Shown here one piece after another: positions 23,917-33,590 of a stretch of DNA of 64,000 nucleotides. The notes under the pieces were generated by a model. That model saw nothing but the letters and a program-made list of their open reading frames with translations, did no database searches and was not told where the DNA came from. Position 1 is the first letter of the stretch; every line of letters begins with the position of its first letter. The DNA is from Phreatobacter sp. (GTDB lineage Bacteria; Pseudomonadota; Alphaproteobacteria; Rhizobiales; Phreatobacteraceae), in NCBI RefSeq assembly GCF_016793595.1, contig NZ_JAEULY010000003.1:124001-188000 (forward strand). The letters run 5' to 3'. The position numbers and the translations under genes were made by a program.

Positions 23917-24942
23917 CTACTCGGCCGCCGGCGTCTTTTCGGCGGCTTCCGCTGACGCGTCGTCCTCGACCCGCGGCGTCCTGCGCTTGCGCGGGCGCGG
24001 GGCGGGCGCTGCCTCGTCCTCGGCCTGAACGGGAGCCGGAGCGGACACGGCGCCACCGGTGATGAAGGACGGCAGGCCAAGGCTCCCCGTCTCCTCCTCG
24101 CGGACCGGCGACCTCTCGGCAGAAGACCGCTCGGCAGCCGGCCGGTCGCTGCTCACCCGCGGCGCATCGCCCGGCTCGCCGCCCTCGTCCTGATCGAAAC
24201 CGGAACCCTCGCGGCGCGACTGCCGCTCGGCGAAGCGCTCGGCGCGGCGGCGCTCGAAGCGCTCGCGGCGGCTCTCGTAGGGACGCCCGTCCTGACGCTG
24301 GCCGTCACCCTCGGGCGCGGCGCCCTGAACGTCCGGCTGCTCGCCGCCGCCCGCATCCTGCTGGAAGCGCGGACGGTCCTGACGGTCCGGGCGCTCCTGG
24401 AAGCGCGGGCGATCCTGCCGGTCCGGGAACCGGTCGCGATCGCGGTTCTGGCCTTGGAAGTCGCGCCGCTCGCCGCCCTGGAAATCGCGGCGCTCGCCCT
24501 GGAAGTCGCGCTGGCCCCCGCCGAAATCGCCGCGCGGCTGCTGATTCTGCTGTGGCGGCTGTTCCGGGCGCACGAAGACAGGCGATTCGAACCGCTTGTC
24601 GAAGGGCGAGGCGAAATCGTCGTCGTCGTCCTCATCCCCTTCGTCCTCGACGACGGGCTGACCATCCGGACGTGGCTGCTGCTGACGCTGCGCCTCGTGA
24701 GCGGCCGCGATGATGCGGAAATAATGCTCGGCGTGTTGCAGATAGCTTTCCGCCGCGACCGGGTCGCCGGACGAATGGGCGTCGCGCGCCAGCTGAAGGT
24801 ATTTTTCGGCGATGTGCTGGGCCGTGCCCCTGATCTTCACATCCGGTCCGTTCGATTCGTAGCTCCGCGACAGCGGATTCGGACCCTTGCCGCCGCCGCG
24901 ATTGTTGCGGCCGCGCATTCGCTTGTTGTTGCCGTTCCTCAT
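23917..24942 (-). CDS. DUF4167 domain-containing protein, long disordered tail
   Basis: 341 aa. The conserved N-terminal domain (about 1-90) has [27 protein letters not shown] and [11 protein letters not shown], the DUF4167 signature. The rest is low-complexity: R-D-F-Q-G and R-Q-D-R-P-R-F-Q repeats (about 145-215), then acidic/basic stretches. The repeated segment is mirrored in the DNA and may vary between strains. RGG/RNR-rich segments suggest RNA binding, unproven. In many relatives this gene follows prmC; here it lies 6.7 kb away on the same strand. Confidence 0.88.
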   Translation of the reverse strand: MRNGNNKRMRGRNNRGGGKGPNPLSRSYESNGPDVKIRGTAQHIAEKYLQLARDAHSSGDPVAAESYLQHAEHYFRIIAAAHEAQRQQQPRPDGQPVVEDEGDEDDDDDFASPFDKRFESPVFVRPEQPPQQNQQPRGDFGGGQRDFQGERRDFQGGERRDFQGQNRDRDRFPDRQDRPRFQERPDRQDRPRFQQDAGGGEQPDVQGAAPEGDGQRQDGRPYESRRERFERRRAERFAERQSRREGSGFDQDEGGEPGDAPRVSSDRPAAERSSAERSPVREEETGSLGLPSFITGGAVSAPAPVQAEDEAAPAPRPRKRRTPRVEDDASAEAAEKTPAAE

Positions 24943-25318
24943 GTCGGTCCTTTGTCGACCTCCTCAAGCGGCGGCCGCATCTGCGCGGCGCGTCCATCTC
25001 ATCCGGCCACCATGGGCAGAGCCGCAAGGGCTTTCAGGCCCGGCTCCGCCGATACGGCGGCAAATCCAACGATCTATCGGGTTCAAGGACGCGGGCATCT
25101 GCCCGGCCTTCCGCGCGCCTCGCGCGCCTAGTCCTCTTTCGGGATCGGATCGCCGCGCGCCCTGCGCCGCGTCTCCGACTTGCTCAGCCCCACCAGACCT
25201 GTTCGGTATCGATGTTCGATGCGCGGATATGACCCCGGACCGCATCGAATCCCATAAGCTCAAATTAGCGGGTCCGACGCCGGATTCCAAGCGGATTCTG
25301 CGAATCGCCCTCGCGCCC
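24943..25318. other. Intergenic stretch of 376 bases upstream of the DUF4167 gene
   Basis: No convincing gene. The DUF4167 promoter should lie here, but no clear -35/-10 was found. At 25128-25193 the minus strand holds a 21-codon GTG-started ORF ending S-K-S-E-T-R-R-R-A-R-G-D-P-I-P-K-E-D with natural-looking codons, possibly a remnant or a very small gene. GC-rich hairpins (CGGGCATCTGCCCG and GCGCGC repeats) lie at about 25090-25130. Confidence 0.5.
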
Positions 25319-26374
25319 TCACGGAGCCGGATTGCCGCGAAGCTGATGAACCTCGTCGATCCGCGCGAGAATCTCGTCGGAAAGCACCGTTTCGCCACCG
25401 TCGATCGCCGTCTTGAGCTGGCTCAGCGACGTCGCACCGACAATCGCCGAGGTGACGAACGGCCGGCTCGCGACGAAGGCAATCGCCATTGCCGCTGGGT
25501 CGAGGCCGAACGCACGGGCTATGCCGACATAGTCGCGCACGGCCTCCTCCGATCCCGGCTTCTGATAGCGTTGCTGACGGTCGAACAGGGTCACCCGCGC
25601 GCCGGCCGGGCGGGCGCCGTCGAGGTACTTTCCAGTCAGAAAGCCCTGCGCGAGCGGCGAATAGGCGAGCAGGCCGACCTGCTCGCGCAGGGCGACCTCG
25701 GCGAGCGCCGTCTCATAGGTGCGGTTGAGGAGGTGATAGGCGTTCTGCACGGTCTGGACCCGCGGCAGGCCGCGCATGTCCGATTCCTTCAGGAACGACA
25801 TCGTGCCCCAGGCGCTCTCGTTGGAGAGGCCGACGAACCGTACCTTGCCCGCCTTCACCAGGCCGTCCAGCGCGTCGAGCTGCTCGGCGATCGCCGTCTC
25901 GCCCGCGCGCGCCTGCCACAGGGCCGCGTCGAATCGCGTCGGATTGGCCCCGAAGGGCGCGGGCCGCTCCGGCCAGTGCAGCTGGTAGAGGTCGATATGG
26001 TCGGTGCCGAGCCGCTTCAGGCTCTGTTCGAGGGCAGTGATCATCTGCGCGCGCGTGAGACGCGTCGGCGCCTTGTCCGGCCGCAGCCAGTCGAACTGGC
26101 CAGCGCCCGCGACCTTGGAAGCCAGGAAAATGTCGTCGCGCTTTCCCCGCGCCTTCAGCCAGGAGCCGATGATCCGCTCGGTCGAGCCGTAGGTCTCGGC
26201 CTTCGGCGGCACGGAATACATCTCGGCGGTGTCGAAGAAGGTCACGCCGCGCGAGACCGCATAGTCCATCTGGGCATGGCCCTCGGCTTCGGTGTTCTGC
26301 TCGCCGAACGTCATGGTGCCGAGGCAGATGGCGGTGACGGTCTCGCCGGTGCGGCCGAGGGGGCGGGTCTGCAT
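25319..26374 (-). CDS. Aldo/keto reductase, Tas-like
   Basis: 351 aa TIM-barrel oxidoreductase. Catalytic tetrad candidates: D in F-F-D-T-A-E-M-Y (with Tyr), K in L-A-S-K-V-A-G and H in Y-Q-L-H-W-P-E. Opening M-Q-T-R-P-L-G-R-T-G-E-T-V and the G-E-Q-N-T-E-A-E insertion are typical of the E. coli Tas branch. It uses NADPH to reduce carbonyls; physiological substrate unknown. The ATG at 26374 has RBS AGGA eight bases upstream. It lies 35 bp downstream of the arylesterase gene on the same strand and may be co-transcribed. Confidence 0.9.
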   Translation of the reverse strand: MQTRPLGRTGETVTAICLGTMTFGEQNTEAEGHAQMDYAVSRGVTFFDTAEMYSVPPKAETYGSTERIIGSWLKARGKRDDIFLASKVAGAGQFDWLRPDKAPTRLTRAQMITALEQSLKRLGTDHIDLYQLHWPERPAPFGANPTRFDAALWQARAGETAIAEQLDALDGLVKAGKVRFVGLSNESAWGTMSFLKESDMRGLPRVQTVQNAYHLLNRTYETALAEVALREQVGLLAYSPLAQGFLTGKYLDGARPAGARVTLFDRQQRYQKPGSEEAVRDYVGIARAFGLDPAAMAIAFVASRPFVTSAIVGATSLSQLKTAIDGGETVLSDEILARIDEVHQLRGNPAP

Positions 26375-26409
26375 GAAAATATCCTGATGGGGGAAGTGGG
26401 GGGAACGCG

Positions 26410-27057
26410 TCAGCCTCGCGGCCGCGCCCGCGCACGCACAAGCAGTTCCTCGGCCCTGGGCACGATCCGCTCGACGATCACGTCGACGCCCTTCGCGTTC
26501 GGGTGCATGCCATCGGCAAGGTTGAGGCCGGCAGTCGCGGCGACCCCGTCGAGGAAGAAGGGGTAGAGCAAGGTTCCGTGCTTTTCGGCAAGCTCCGGGA
26601 AAATGCGGCCGAAGGCCTCGCCATAAGCAGGGCCGAGATTGGGCGGGGCGAGCATGCCGGCGATGAGAACAGGAATGTTGCGCGCCTTCAGCCGGGTCAG
26701 AATCTCGTCGAGCGCGCGGCGCGTCACCCCGGGGTCGATGCCGCGCAAGGCGTCGTTGGCGCCGAGCTCGAGGATCACGGCATCGACATCGTCGCCGACC
26801 GCCCAGTCGAGCCGCTCCAGCCCACCCGTCGATGTGTCGCCGGAGACGCCGGCATTCTCCACCGACACGGCATGGCCCCGCGCCCGCAGCGCCGCCTGCA
26901 ATTTCACTGGAAAGGCATCGCCCGGAGGCAGCTGGTAGCCGGCGGTCAGACTGTCGCCCAGGGCGACGATCCTGATCTCGCGCGGGGTCTGCGCTTCGGC
27001 CGGACGGACGGCGACAAGCGCCAGGGCAACGACGAGAGCGGTCACGAAGTATCGCAC
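26410..27057 (-). CDS. Periplasmic GDSL arylesterase, TesA-like
   Basis: 215 aa. Signal peptide at 1-23 (V-R-Y-F-V-T-A-L-V-V...A-E-A-Q). SGNH blocks: A-L-G-D-S-L-T-A-G-Y (Ser nucleophile), G-V-S-G-D-T-S, E-L-G-A-N-D-A-L and D-G-M-H-P-N with catalytic Asp/His. TesA-type enzymes cleave thioesters and aryl esters. The GTG at 27057 is preferred for RBS AGGGA six bases upstream and a proper signal peptide; an ATG at 27093 gives a less likely leader. Divergent from the ABC ATPase gene, as E. coli tesA is from ybbA. Confidence 0.87.
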   Translation of the reverse strand: MRYFVTALVVALALVAVRPAEAQTPREIRIVALGDSLTAGYQLPPGDAFPVKLQAALRARGHAVSVENAGVSGDTSTGGLERLDWAVGDDVDAVILELGANDALRGIDPGVTRRALDEILTRLKARNIPVLIAGMLAPPNLGPAYGEAFGRIFPELAEKHGTLLYPFFLDGVAATAGLNLADGMHPNAKGVDVIVERIVPRAEELLVRARARPRG

Positions 27058-27126
27058 GTGCGTTCCCTTCCCAAGCCGGCAACCCGTTGCCATCTAGGGT
27101 CGGCCGTGCCTTGTTGCAATGCCGAA

Positions 27127-27867
27127 ATGGACCGAAGCGCCGCGATGGATGCCCTGAACCGCCAAGCCGATGCCTCTTCCGCCGTGCTGCTCGACCAGGT
27201 CGAGCTGTCGCTCGGCTCGGGCGCCTCGCGTGTCCACATCCTCAAAGGCATCTCGCTCAGCGTCGCGCGCGGCGAGAGCGTCGGGCTCGTCGGCCCGTCC
27301 GGATCGGGGAAATCGACGCTGCTGATGGTCATGGCCGGGCTGGAACGGCCGGATGCGGGAACCATCGCCGTCGCCGGCACGGACATCACCCGGCTGGACG
27401 AGGACGGCCTTGCCCGCTTCCGCGGCCGACATGCCGGCATCGTGTTCCAGTCCTTCCATCTAATCCCGACCATGACGGCGCTGGAAAACGTCGCCGTGCC
27501 GCTGGAACTCGCCGGCGACCGCGACGCCTTCGACAAGGCCGCCGCCGAATTGCAGGCGGTCGGGCTCGGCGCCCGTCTCGACCACTATCCCGCGCAGATG
27601 TCGGGCGGCGAGCAGCAGCGGACCGCGCTGGCGCGCGCCGTCGCGGGCAAGCCTGAAATCCTGTTCGCCGACGAGCCGACCGGCAATCTCGACGAGACCA
27701 CGGGGCGCTCGATCATCGAGCTGATGTTCGCCAAGCAGGCCGAGCGCGGCGCGACGCTGATCCTCGTCACCCATGACCGGGCGCTGGCCGAACGCTGCGA
27801 CCGGGTCGTGCGTCTGCGCTCAGGCACCATCGTCGAGGACATCCGCATGGCGGAGCGCGTGTCTTGA
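27127..27867 (+). CDS. ABC transporter ATP-binding protein, YbbA-like
   Basis: 246 aa. Walker A G-P-S-G-S-G-K-S-T (about 58), Q-loop F-Q-S-F-H-L-I-P, signature M-S-G-G-E-Q-Q-R (about 158), Walker B L-F-A-D-E-P-T-G-N-L-D and H-loop V-T-H-D. These match the LolD/MacB/YbbA class that works with FtsX-like permeases. An ATG at 27145 is an alternative start; neither has a strong RBS. Overlaps the permease gene by 4 bp. With the divergent TesA-like gene it reproduces the tesA-ybbA-ybbP locus. Confidence 0.88.
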   Translation: MDRSAAMDALNRQADASSAVLLDQVELSLGSGASRVHILKGISLSVARGESVGLVGPSGSGKSTLLMVMAGLERPDAGTIAVAGTDITRLDEDGLARFRGRHAGIVFQSFHLIPTMTALENVAVPLELAGDRDAFDKAAAELQAVGLGARLDHYPAQMSGGEQQRTALARAVAGKPEILFADEPTGNLDETTGRSIIELMFAKQAERGATLILVTHDRALAERCDRVVRLRSGTIVEDIRMAERVS

Positions 27868-30443
27868 TAACCTTCGTCGCGCGGCCGGCGCGCCTGCCCG
27901 TCGCCATCCGCCTGGGCTTGCGCGAATTGCGCGGCGGTTTGCGCGGCTTCGGCATCTTCCTCGCCTGCATCGCACTCGGCGTGACCGCCATTGCCGGTGT
28001 CGGCTCGTTCGCGCGCGGCCTCGTCGATGGTCTCGCCCGCGAGGGCCGCGTGATCCTCGGCGCCGACGCCTCCTTTCAGGTCATCCATCAGGAACTGCCG
28101 CAGGCGATCGTCCAGGCCCTGCGCCAGAAGGGCACGACGGCCACCATGGCCACCACCCGCGCCATGTCGCGGGTCGAGCCCGCCGGCGCGCCGCCACGCT
28201 CGGCCCTCGTCGAGATCAAGGCCGTCGAACCGGCCTTCTACCCGCTCGTCGGCGCGCTGGAGACCGAGCCGCCGCTCGGCGCGACCGAGGCGCTGGCCGA
28301 GCGCGACGGACAATACGGCGTCCTCGTCGAGCCCGCCTTGCTCGCCCGCCTCGATCTCAAGGCCGGCGACAGCCTGATCCTCGGCAACCTCTCCGTCCGC
28401 ATCGCCGGTGTCATCCGTCAGGAACCGGACAGGCTCGCCGCCGGCATCGGCTTCGGCCCGCGCCTGATCCTTTCGCTCGACGCCTTCCGCGCCACCGGCC
28501 TGATCCAGCCGGGCTCGCTGATCCGCTGGATGTACCAGCTGCGTCTTGATGACCGCCTCGCCTCCGACGCCGATGTGCGACGCGCGGCCGAGGACATGAC
28601 ACGCCGCTTTCCGGAGGCCGGCTTCGAGATCCGCTCGCGCATGAACGCCTCGCCGCAGCTCGCCAACCAGGTACAGCGCTTCTCCCAGTTCCTGACGCTT
28701 GTCGGACTGACGGCCCTGCTGGTCGGCGGCGTCGGCGTCGCCAACGCGGTCGCGAGCCTCGTCGACCGCAAGCGCGACGACATCGCCACCCTGAAAGCGC
28801 TCGGTGCGACCGGCGGCACGGTCTTCGCCGCGACGCTGACCCAGATCGGCGTGCTCGCGCTTGTCGGCACCGCCATCGGCCTCGTTGCCGGCGCCCTGCT
28901 GCCGGGGGCGGTGGTCGGGCTGTTCGGCGCCATCCTGCCGCTGCCGGTCGATGCCTCGGTTCACCCGTCCGAACTCGCGATCGCCGCCGCCTACGGCCTG
29001 CTCGTCGCGCTCGCCTTCGCGCTCTGGCCGCTGGGGCGGGCCCATGACGTGCCGGTCTCCGCCCTGTTCCGCGACACCGTGGATGGCGAGCGACGCCTGC
29101 CGCGCCGGCGCTATCTGCTGCTCGCCGGCGGCGCGCTGGCGGCCCTCGTCACGCTGTCCGTCGTCTCCTCGTTCAACCCGCGCCTCGCCATGGGCTTCAT
29201 GGCGGGGGCCGCCGCCGTCTTCGTCGCGCTGCGCCTTGTCGCCTGGGCGATCATGGAAGGGGCCATGCGCTTGCCCCGGCCGCGCCGAACGGGCCTGCGC
29301 CTTGCCATCGCCAATCTGCACCGGCCGGGTGCGCTGACCCCCGCCGTGGTGCTCTCGCTCGGCCTCGGCCTGACGCTGCTCGCGGTCATCGCACTGGTCG
29401 ATGCCAGCTTCCGCCGGCAGATCGAGCAGGCGCTGCCGGCCCGCGCGCCGTCGTTCTTCTTCGTCGACATCGCCAATTCCGAAGCCCAGCGCTTCGACGC
29501 CTTTATCGCGCGCGAAGCGGCGGACGCCGAGCTGAACCGGGTGCCGATGCTGCGCGGCCGCTTCGTACGCCTCGGCGGCCGGCCGGTGGAGGAAATCCGC
29601 GCCCGCGACGACATCGCCTGGGCGCTGCGCGGCGACCGCGGCATCACCTATGCCCCCTCAGTGCCGCAGGGCTCGCAGATCGTGTCCGGCCAGTGGTGGC
29701 CGGCCGACTATGCCGGCCCGCCACTGGTCTCCTTCGACGAGCGCATGGGCAACGGCTTCGGGCTCAAGGTCGGCGACGAGGTGACGGTCAACGTGCTCGG
29801 CCGCAACATCACCGCCCGCATCGCCAATTTCCGCCGGATCCAGTGGGACAATCTCGGCATCAACTTCATCGTCGTGTTCTCGCCGAACACCTTCCGCGGT
29901 GCGCCGCATGCCCATCTCGCGACCCTCACCTTCCCGGCGCAGAAGAGCGCCGCCGAGGAGATCGCCCTCCTGCAGAAAGCGGCCGCCGTCTTCCCGGCGG
30001 TGACGACCGTCAGGGTGAAGGACGCGCTTGAGGCTGTCGGCCAGCTCGCCGCGCAGATCGCCGCCGGCATTCGTGGCGCCAGCCTCGTGACGCTGATCGC
30101 ATCCGTGCTGGTGCTCGCCGGCGCCATCGCCGCCGGCCACCGGGCGCGTGTCTACGACGCGGTGATCCTCAAGACGCTCGGCGCGACGCGCCCCATGCTG
30201 ATCGGCACCTATGCAACGGAATACGCCATTCTGGGCGCGGTGACGGCGCTGTTCGGGCTCGCGGCGGGCTCGGTCACGGCCTGGGTCGTCACGACCCAGG
30301 TCATGAACATCCCCTTCGCCTTCGCGCCGCTCGCCGCGCTCGGCATCGTGCTGCTTGCGGTGGTGCTGACCGTCGGCTTCGGCCTCGTCGGCACCTGGCG
30401 CGCGCTCGGCGAAAAGCCGGCCCCCGTGCTGCGCAACATGTAA
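27864..30443 (+). CDS. FtsX-like ABC permease, YbbP-like
   Basis: 859 aa. One N-terminal helix (about 25-50), a periplasmic region, three helices around 285-390, two further helices (about 420-460), a second large periplasmic domain (about 505-720) and a final three-helix FtsX block (about 730-850). Two FtsX repeats, as in YbbP. The start is TTG overlapping the ATPase stop as TTGA; the track of the frame offers no ATG in the first codons. Likely a mechanotransmission-type ABC system moving lipids or esters out of the membrane; substrate unknown. Confidence 0.85.
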   Translation: MITFVARPARLPVAIRLGLRELRGGLRGFGIFLACIALGVTAIAGVGSFARGLVDGLAREGRVILGADASFQVIHQELPQAIVQALRQKGTTATMATTRAMSRVEPAGAPPRSALVEIKAVEPAFYPLVGALETEPPLGATEALAERDGQYGVLVEPALLARLDLKAGDSLILGNLSVRIAGVIRQEPDRLAAGIGFGPRLILSLDAFRATGLIQPGSLIRWMYQLRLDDRLASDADVRRAAEDMTRRFPEAGFEIRSRMNASPQLANQVQRFSQFLTLVGLTALLVGGVGVANAVASLVDRKRDDIATLKALGATGGTVFAATLTQIGVLALVGTAIGLVAGALLPGAVVGLFGAILPLPVDASVHPSELAIAAAYGLLVALAFALWPLGRAHDVPVSALFRDTVDGERRLPRRRYLLLAGGALAALVTLSVVSSFNPRLAMGFMAGAAAVFVALRLVAWAIMEGAMRLPRPRRTGLRLAIANLHRPGALTPAVVLSLGLGLTLLAVIALVDASFRRQIEQALPARAPSFFFVDIANSEAQRFDAFIAREAADAELNRVPMLRGRFVRLGGRPVEEIRARDDIAWALRGDRGITYAPSVPQGSQIVSGQWWPADYAGPPLVSFDERMGNGFGLKVGDEVTVNVLGRNITARIANFRRIQWDNLGINFIVVFSPNTFRGAPHAHLATLTFPAQKSAAEEIALLQKAAAVFPAVTTVRVKDALEAVGQLAAQIAAGIRGASLVTLIASVLVLAGAIAAGHRARVYDAVILKTLGATRPMLIGTYATEYAILGAVTALFGLAAGSVTAWVVTTQVMNIPFAFAPLAALGIVLLAVVLTVGFGLVGTWRALGEKPAPVLRNM

Positions 30444-30553
30444 GGCTTCGCGCCGGAGCCGGAGATGCGCTTCCCCTGTACGGAAGGCGTCGGGTGCATT
30501 GCGACAAAGGGACGCGTAAGCCCGGAATTACTGGGTTTTCGGGAAGTTTGGCC

Positions 30554-30581
30554 TTGTTTCCGCCGTGGGCTCAGCCATATT
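30554..30581 (+). promoter_or_regulatory. Possible sigma-70-type promoter of the Bax-inhibitor-1 gene
   Basis: TTGTTT (30554-30559) and CATATT (30576-30581) with 16-bp spacing, 64 bp before the start codon. Elements are weak matches. Confidence 0.3.
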
Positions 30582-30645
30582 TGGCAGCGAGGAGAGCAGC
30601 GTCCATTCGCGTGCTCGCCGATGAGGGAAACCCAGAGGTTCTTCC

Positions 30646-31494
30646 ATGTCGCACTACGATCCGAACGCTCAGGCCTATGGTGGCTACGGCTACGGGCAGC
30701 CGACGGCGGTCCAGCAGGCCCAGATCGACCAGGGTCTGCGGTCGTACATGATCGGCGTCTACAATTACATGATGATCGGCCTGGCCATCACCGGCTTCGC
30801 CGCTCTCGGCATCTACATGCTCTCGGTCACCGGCGACGCCAACCTCGCCGCCCGCGGTGCTCGTGGCGCGGCTCTCGCGATCCGCAGCGGCCAGTATCTG
30901 ACGCCCTTCGGCGCCTTCCTGTTCACGAGCTGGTTCAAGTTCGTGGTCATCCTCGCCCCGCTGGGCGTGGTGATGCTGCTGTCGTTCCGGGCCGACCGGC
31001 TCAGCGCGCCGGCCGCGCAGATCACGTTCTGGGTCTATGCGGCGCTGGTCGGCGTCTCGATGACCACGATCCTGCTCGTCTACGCTCACTCGTCGGTCGC
31101 CCGCGTGTTCTTCATTACGGCGGCGTCCTTCGGCGCCCTGTCGCTGTGGGGCTACACGACCAAGCGTGACCTGTCCGGCATGGGCACCTTCCTGATGATG
31201 GGCCTGTTCGGCCTGATCATCGCCTCGCTGGTGAATATCGGCATCGCCGCCTTCACCGGTCAGGCATCGACCATGCTGCAGTGGATCATCTCGGTCGTCG
31301 GCGTTCTCGTCTTCGCGGGTCTCACCGCCTACGACACGCAGAACATCAAGAACGAGTACATCTACAGCCTGTCCTATGCCAATGACGGCTCGATCCTGCA
31401 GAAGGCCGCCATTTTCGGCGCCCTCCAGCTCTACATGGACTTCGTCGGCATGTTCCAGTTCCTGATGTCGCTGCTCGGCTCGCGCAACGAGTAA
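30646..31494 (+). CDS. Bax inhibitor-1/YccA family membrane protein
   Basis: 282 aa. A Tyr/Gly-rich N-terminus (about 1-25) is followed by seven membrane helices. The family motif shows in F-A-G-L-T-A-Y-D-T-Q-N-I-K (about 222-234), with the Asp pair proposed as the pH sensor of BsYetJ-like calcium leak channels, and in the final G-A-L-Q-L-Y-M-D-F-V. A role in calcium leak or membrane protein quality control is known for relatives, inferred here. Good RBS; strong terminator downstream; monocistronic. Confidence 0.9.
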   Translation: MSHYDPNAQAYGGYGYGQPTAVQQAQIDQGLRSYMIGVYNYMMIGLAITGFAALGIYMLSVTGDANLAARGARGAALAIRSGQYLTPFGAFLFTSWFKFVVILAPLGVVMLLSFRADRLSAPAAQITFWVYAALVGVSMTTILLVYAHSSVARVFFITAASFGALSLWGYTTKRDLSGMGTFLMMGLFGLIIASLVNIGIAAFTGQASTMLQWIISVVGVLVFAGLTAYDTQNIKNEYIYSLSYANDGSILQKAAIFGALQLYMDFVGMFQFLMSLLGSRNE

Positions 31495-31524
31495 CCGGCA
31501 CGCCATCCCGGCGCTCCAATCGAA

Positions 31525-31553
31525 CCCCCGGCTTCGGCCGGGGGTTTTTGTTT
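31525..31553 (+). terminator. Rho-independent terminator after the Bax-inhibitor-1 gene
   Basis: CCCCCGGC-TTCG-GCCGGGGG followed by TTTTTGTTT, an ideal stem with a UUCG tetraloop, 30 bases past the stop. Confidence 0.92.
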
Positions 31554-31659
31554 GGCCGTGCCGGTGCCGGCATCGCCGTGGTGGTGGCGATGATCCGCGA
31601 TGTCGCTTCACGGATCGGCGGAGCACCGCGCCTTCGTCTTCGGCCTGCCGAAGCCCTGA

Positions 31660-32517
31660 CTACCGGACGGCCAGAACCAGCGCGCGCGGAATGCCGGCGA
31701 GATCGGAACGCAGCGCCCTGATTGTCAGCCCGGCATCGCGGGCGATCGCCGCGACCGGGTGAGCCTGGCCGATGCCGAGCTCCAGCGCCACGACACCGCC
31801 GGGCGCGAGCAGGCGGCGTGCGTCACCGAGAATGGCGCGATAGGCGTCGAGCCCCTTCGCGCCGCCGTCGAGGGCAAGGCGCGGATCGTGGTCGCGCACT
31901 TCCGGGTCGAGCCGCTCGCAGTCGGCGGAGGGAATGTAGGGCGGGTTCGACACGATCAGGTCGAAGGGACCGCCGATCCCGGTGGTCCAGTTGCCCGTCG
32001 CGAAACCGGCCCGCGCGCCGAGGCCGAGCGCCTGGGCATTGGCGCGCGCGGCCGCCAGCGCCTGTTCCGAAAGGTCGACCCCCAGCCCTCGTGCCAGCGG
32101 TCGCTCAGCGAGGATGGCGAGCAGGATCGTGCCCGGCCCCGTGCCGAGATCGAGGATGCGGGCCTCACATTCGCGCGGGATCGCATCGAGCGCGGCGGAG
32201 ACCACCGCCTCGGTATCGTCGCGCGGGATCAGGCAGGCGGCATTGAGGGTGAGGGACAGGCCGTGAAACTCGCGCTCGCCGAGGATGCGCGCGACCGGCT
32301 CCCGGGCAAGGCGTCGACTGGCAAGAAGCCCGATGCGCTCGGCCAAAACCGCGTCGACCGGCGCATCGGCCGCCGCTCCGGGATGGGCGGGATCGACGCC
32401 GGAGGCGTGCCTGACGATCAGCCGCGCGTCGAAATCGGCTTCCGCGATACCGGCTTCCGCGAAGGCCCCGGCGAGCCGCTTGCGGGCGTCGCGCAGCGGC
32501 GTGCCAGCCTCGATCAC
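31660..32517 (-). CDS. prmC: Peptide chain release factor N5-glutamine methyltransferase
   Basis: 285 aa. N-terminal helical domain (about 1-85), then a SAM-binding domain with [10 protein letters not shown] (about 121-130) and the catalytic V-S-N-P-P-Y-I (about 188-194). It methylates the Gln of the GGQ motif in RF1/RF2. The start is GTG overlapping the prfA stop as GTGA. Last gene of ptsP-prfA-prmC. Confidence 0.94.
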   Translation of the reverse strand: MIEAGTPLRDARKRLAGAFAEAGIAEADFDARLIVRHASGVDPAHPGAAADAPVDAVLAERIGLLASRRLAREPVARILGEREFHGLSLTLNAACLIPRDDTEAVVSAALDAIPRECEARILDLGTGPGTILLAILAERPLARGLGVDLSEQALAAARANAQALGLGARAGFATGNWTTGIGGPFDLIVSNPPYIPSADCERLDPEVRDHDPRLALDGGAKGLDAYRAILGDARRLLAPGGVVALELGIGQAHPVAAIARDAGLTIRALRSDLAGIPRALVLAVR

Positions 32518-33590
32518 GCCGCGCCCTCGAGCGCGAGGAGGCCCGCCTGATGGTCGGCGACGAGCGCGTCGATGATCTCGCCCAGCGCTGTTCCCGCCAT
32601 GATCTCCGGCAGCTTGTAGAGCGTCAGCTCGATCCGGTGATCGGTCACGCGCCCCTGCGGAAAATTATAGGTGCGGATGCGCTCGGAACGGTCTCCCGAG
32701 CCGACCTGCGTCCGCCGGTCCGCCGCGCGGCCGGCATCGGCTTTGCGCCGCGCCTCGTCGAACAGGCGCGAGCGCAGGATGGCCATGGCGCGCGCCTTGT
32801 TCTTGTGCTGCGACCGCTCGTCCTGCACCAGCACGGCCGTGCCGGTCGGGATATGGGTGATGCGCACGGCCGACTCGGTCTTGTTGACATGCTGGCCGCC
32901 GGCCCCCTGCGCCCGCATCACGTCGATCCTGAGGTCGCTCTCGTCGATGGCGACATCGACCTCCTCGGCCTCCGGCAGCACCGCCACGGTCGCCGCGGAA
33001 GTGTGGATGCGTCCACCCGATTCCGTCGCCGGCACGCGCTGGACGCGATGAACACCGCTCTCGAACTTGAGCCGCGCATAGGCGCCGGCGCCCTTCACCT
33101 CGGCGACGATCTCCTTGAAGCCGCCGACCGTGCCCTCCGAGAGCGAGATCACGTCCACAGACCAGCCCTGCAGCGCAGCATAGCGCTCGTACATGCGGTA
33201 GAGGTCGCCCGCGAAGAGCGAAGCCTCGTCGCCGCCCGTGCCGGCGCGGATTTCGATGATGACGTTCTTGGCGTCGGCCGCGTCCTTCGGCAGCAGGGCG
33301 AGCCGCAACCGGTGCTCCAGATCGGTGACCCGCTCCTCGAGCGCCGGCTTCTCCTCGCGCGCCAGCGCCGCCATCTCGGCATCGGTTCCGCCGTCGCCCA
33401 GCATCGCCTCGACGTCAGCCAGCTCGGCCAGCGCGGCGCGATAGGCCTCGACCGCCTCCACCACCGGCGACAGTTCGGCGAATTCGCGCGACAGGGCGAC
33501 ATAGCGTTCGCCATCGACGCCGGCGGCAAGTTCGGCCTCGACCAGCGCCCGCCGATCGACCAGCGCATCCAGCTTCTGGGTCGGCAGCAT
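32514..33590 (-). CDS. prfA: Peptide chain release factor 1
   Basis: 358 aa. Contains the catalytic [12 protein letters not shown] (GGQ at about 231-233) and the codon-recognition P-A-T region (about 185). Releases peptides at UAA and UAG. Its ATG overlaps the ptsP stop by one base (TGATG) and its stop overlaps prmC, so all three genes are translationally coupled. Confidence 0.96.
   Translation of the reverse strand: MLPTQKLDALVDRRALVEAELAAGVDGERYVALSREFAELSPVVEAVEAYRAALAELADVEAMLGDGGTDAEMAALAREEKPALEERVTDLEHRLRLALLPKDAADAKNVIIEIRAGTGGDEASLFAGDLYRMYERYAALQGWSVDVISLSEGTVGGFKEIVAEVKGAGAYARLKFESGVHRVQRVPATESGGRIHTSAATVAVLPEAEEVDVAIDESDLRIDVMRAQGAGGQHVNKTESAVRITHIPTGTAVLVQDERSQHKNKARAMAILRSRLFDEARRKADAGRAADRRTQVGSGDRSERIRTYNFPQGRVTDHRIELTLYKLPEIMAGTALGEIIDALVADHQAGLLALEGAA

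Noticed and set aside
24160..24560. Degenerate short tandem repeats resembling an array
   Set aside because: They encode the R-D-F-Q-G and R-Q-D-R-P-type repeats of the DUF4167 tail. Unit spacing and content are not CRISPR-like.
31600..31659. Short plus-strand ORF ending A-F-V-F-G-L-P-K-P
   Set aside because: Only 19 codons, stop just upstream, no RBS and no recognisable family; probably chance.
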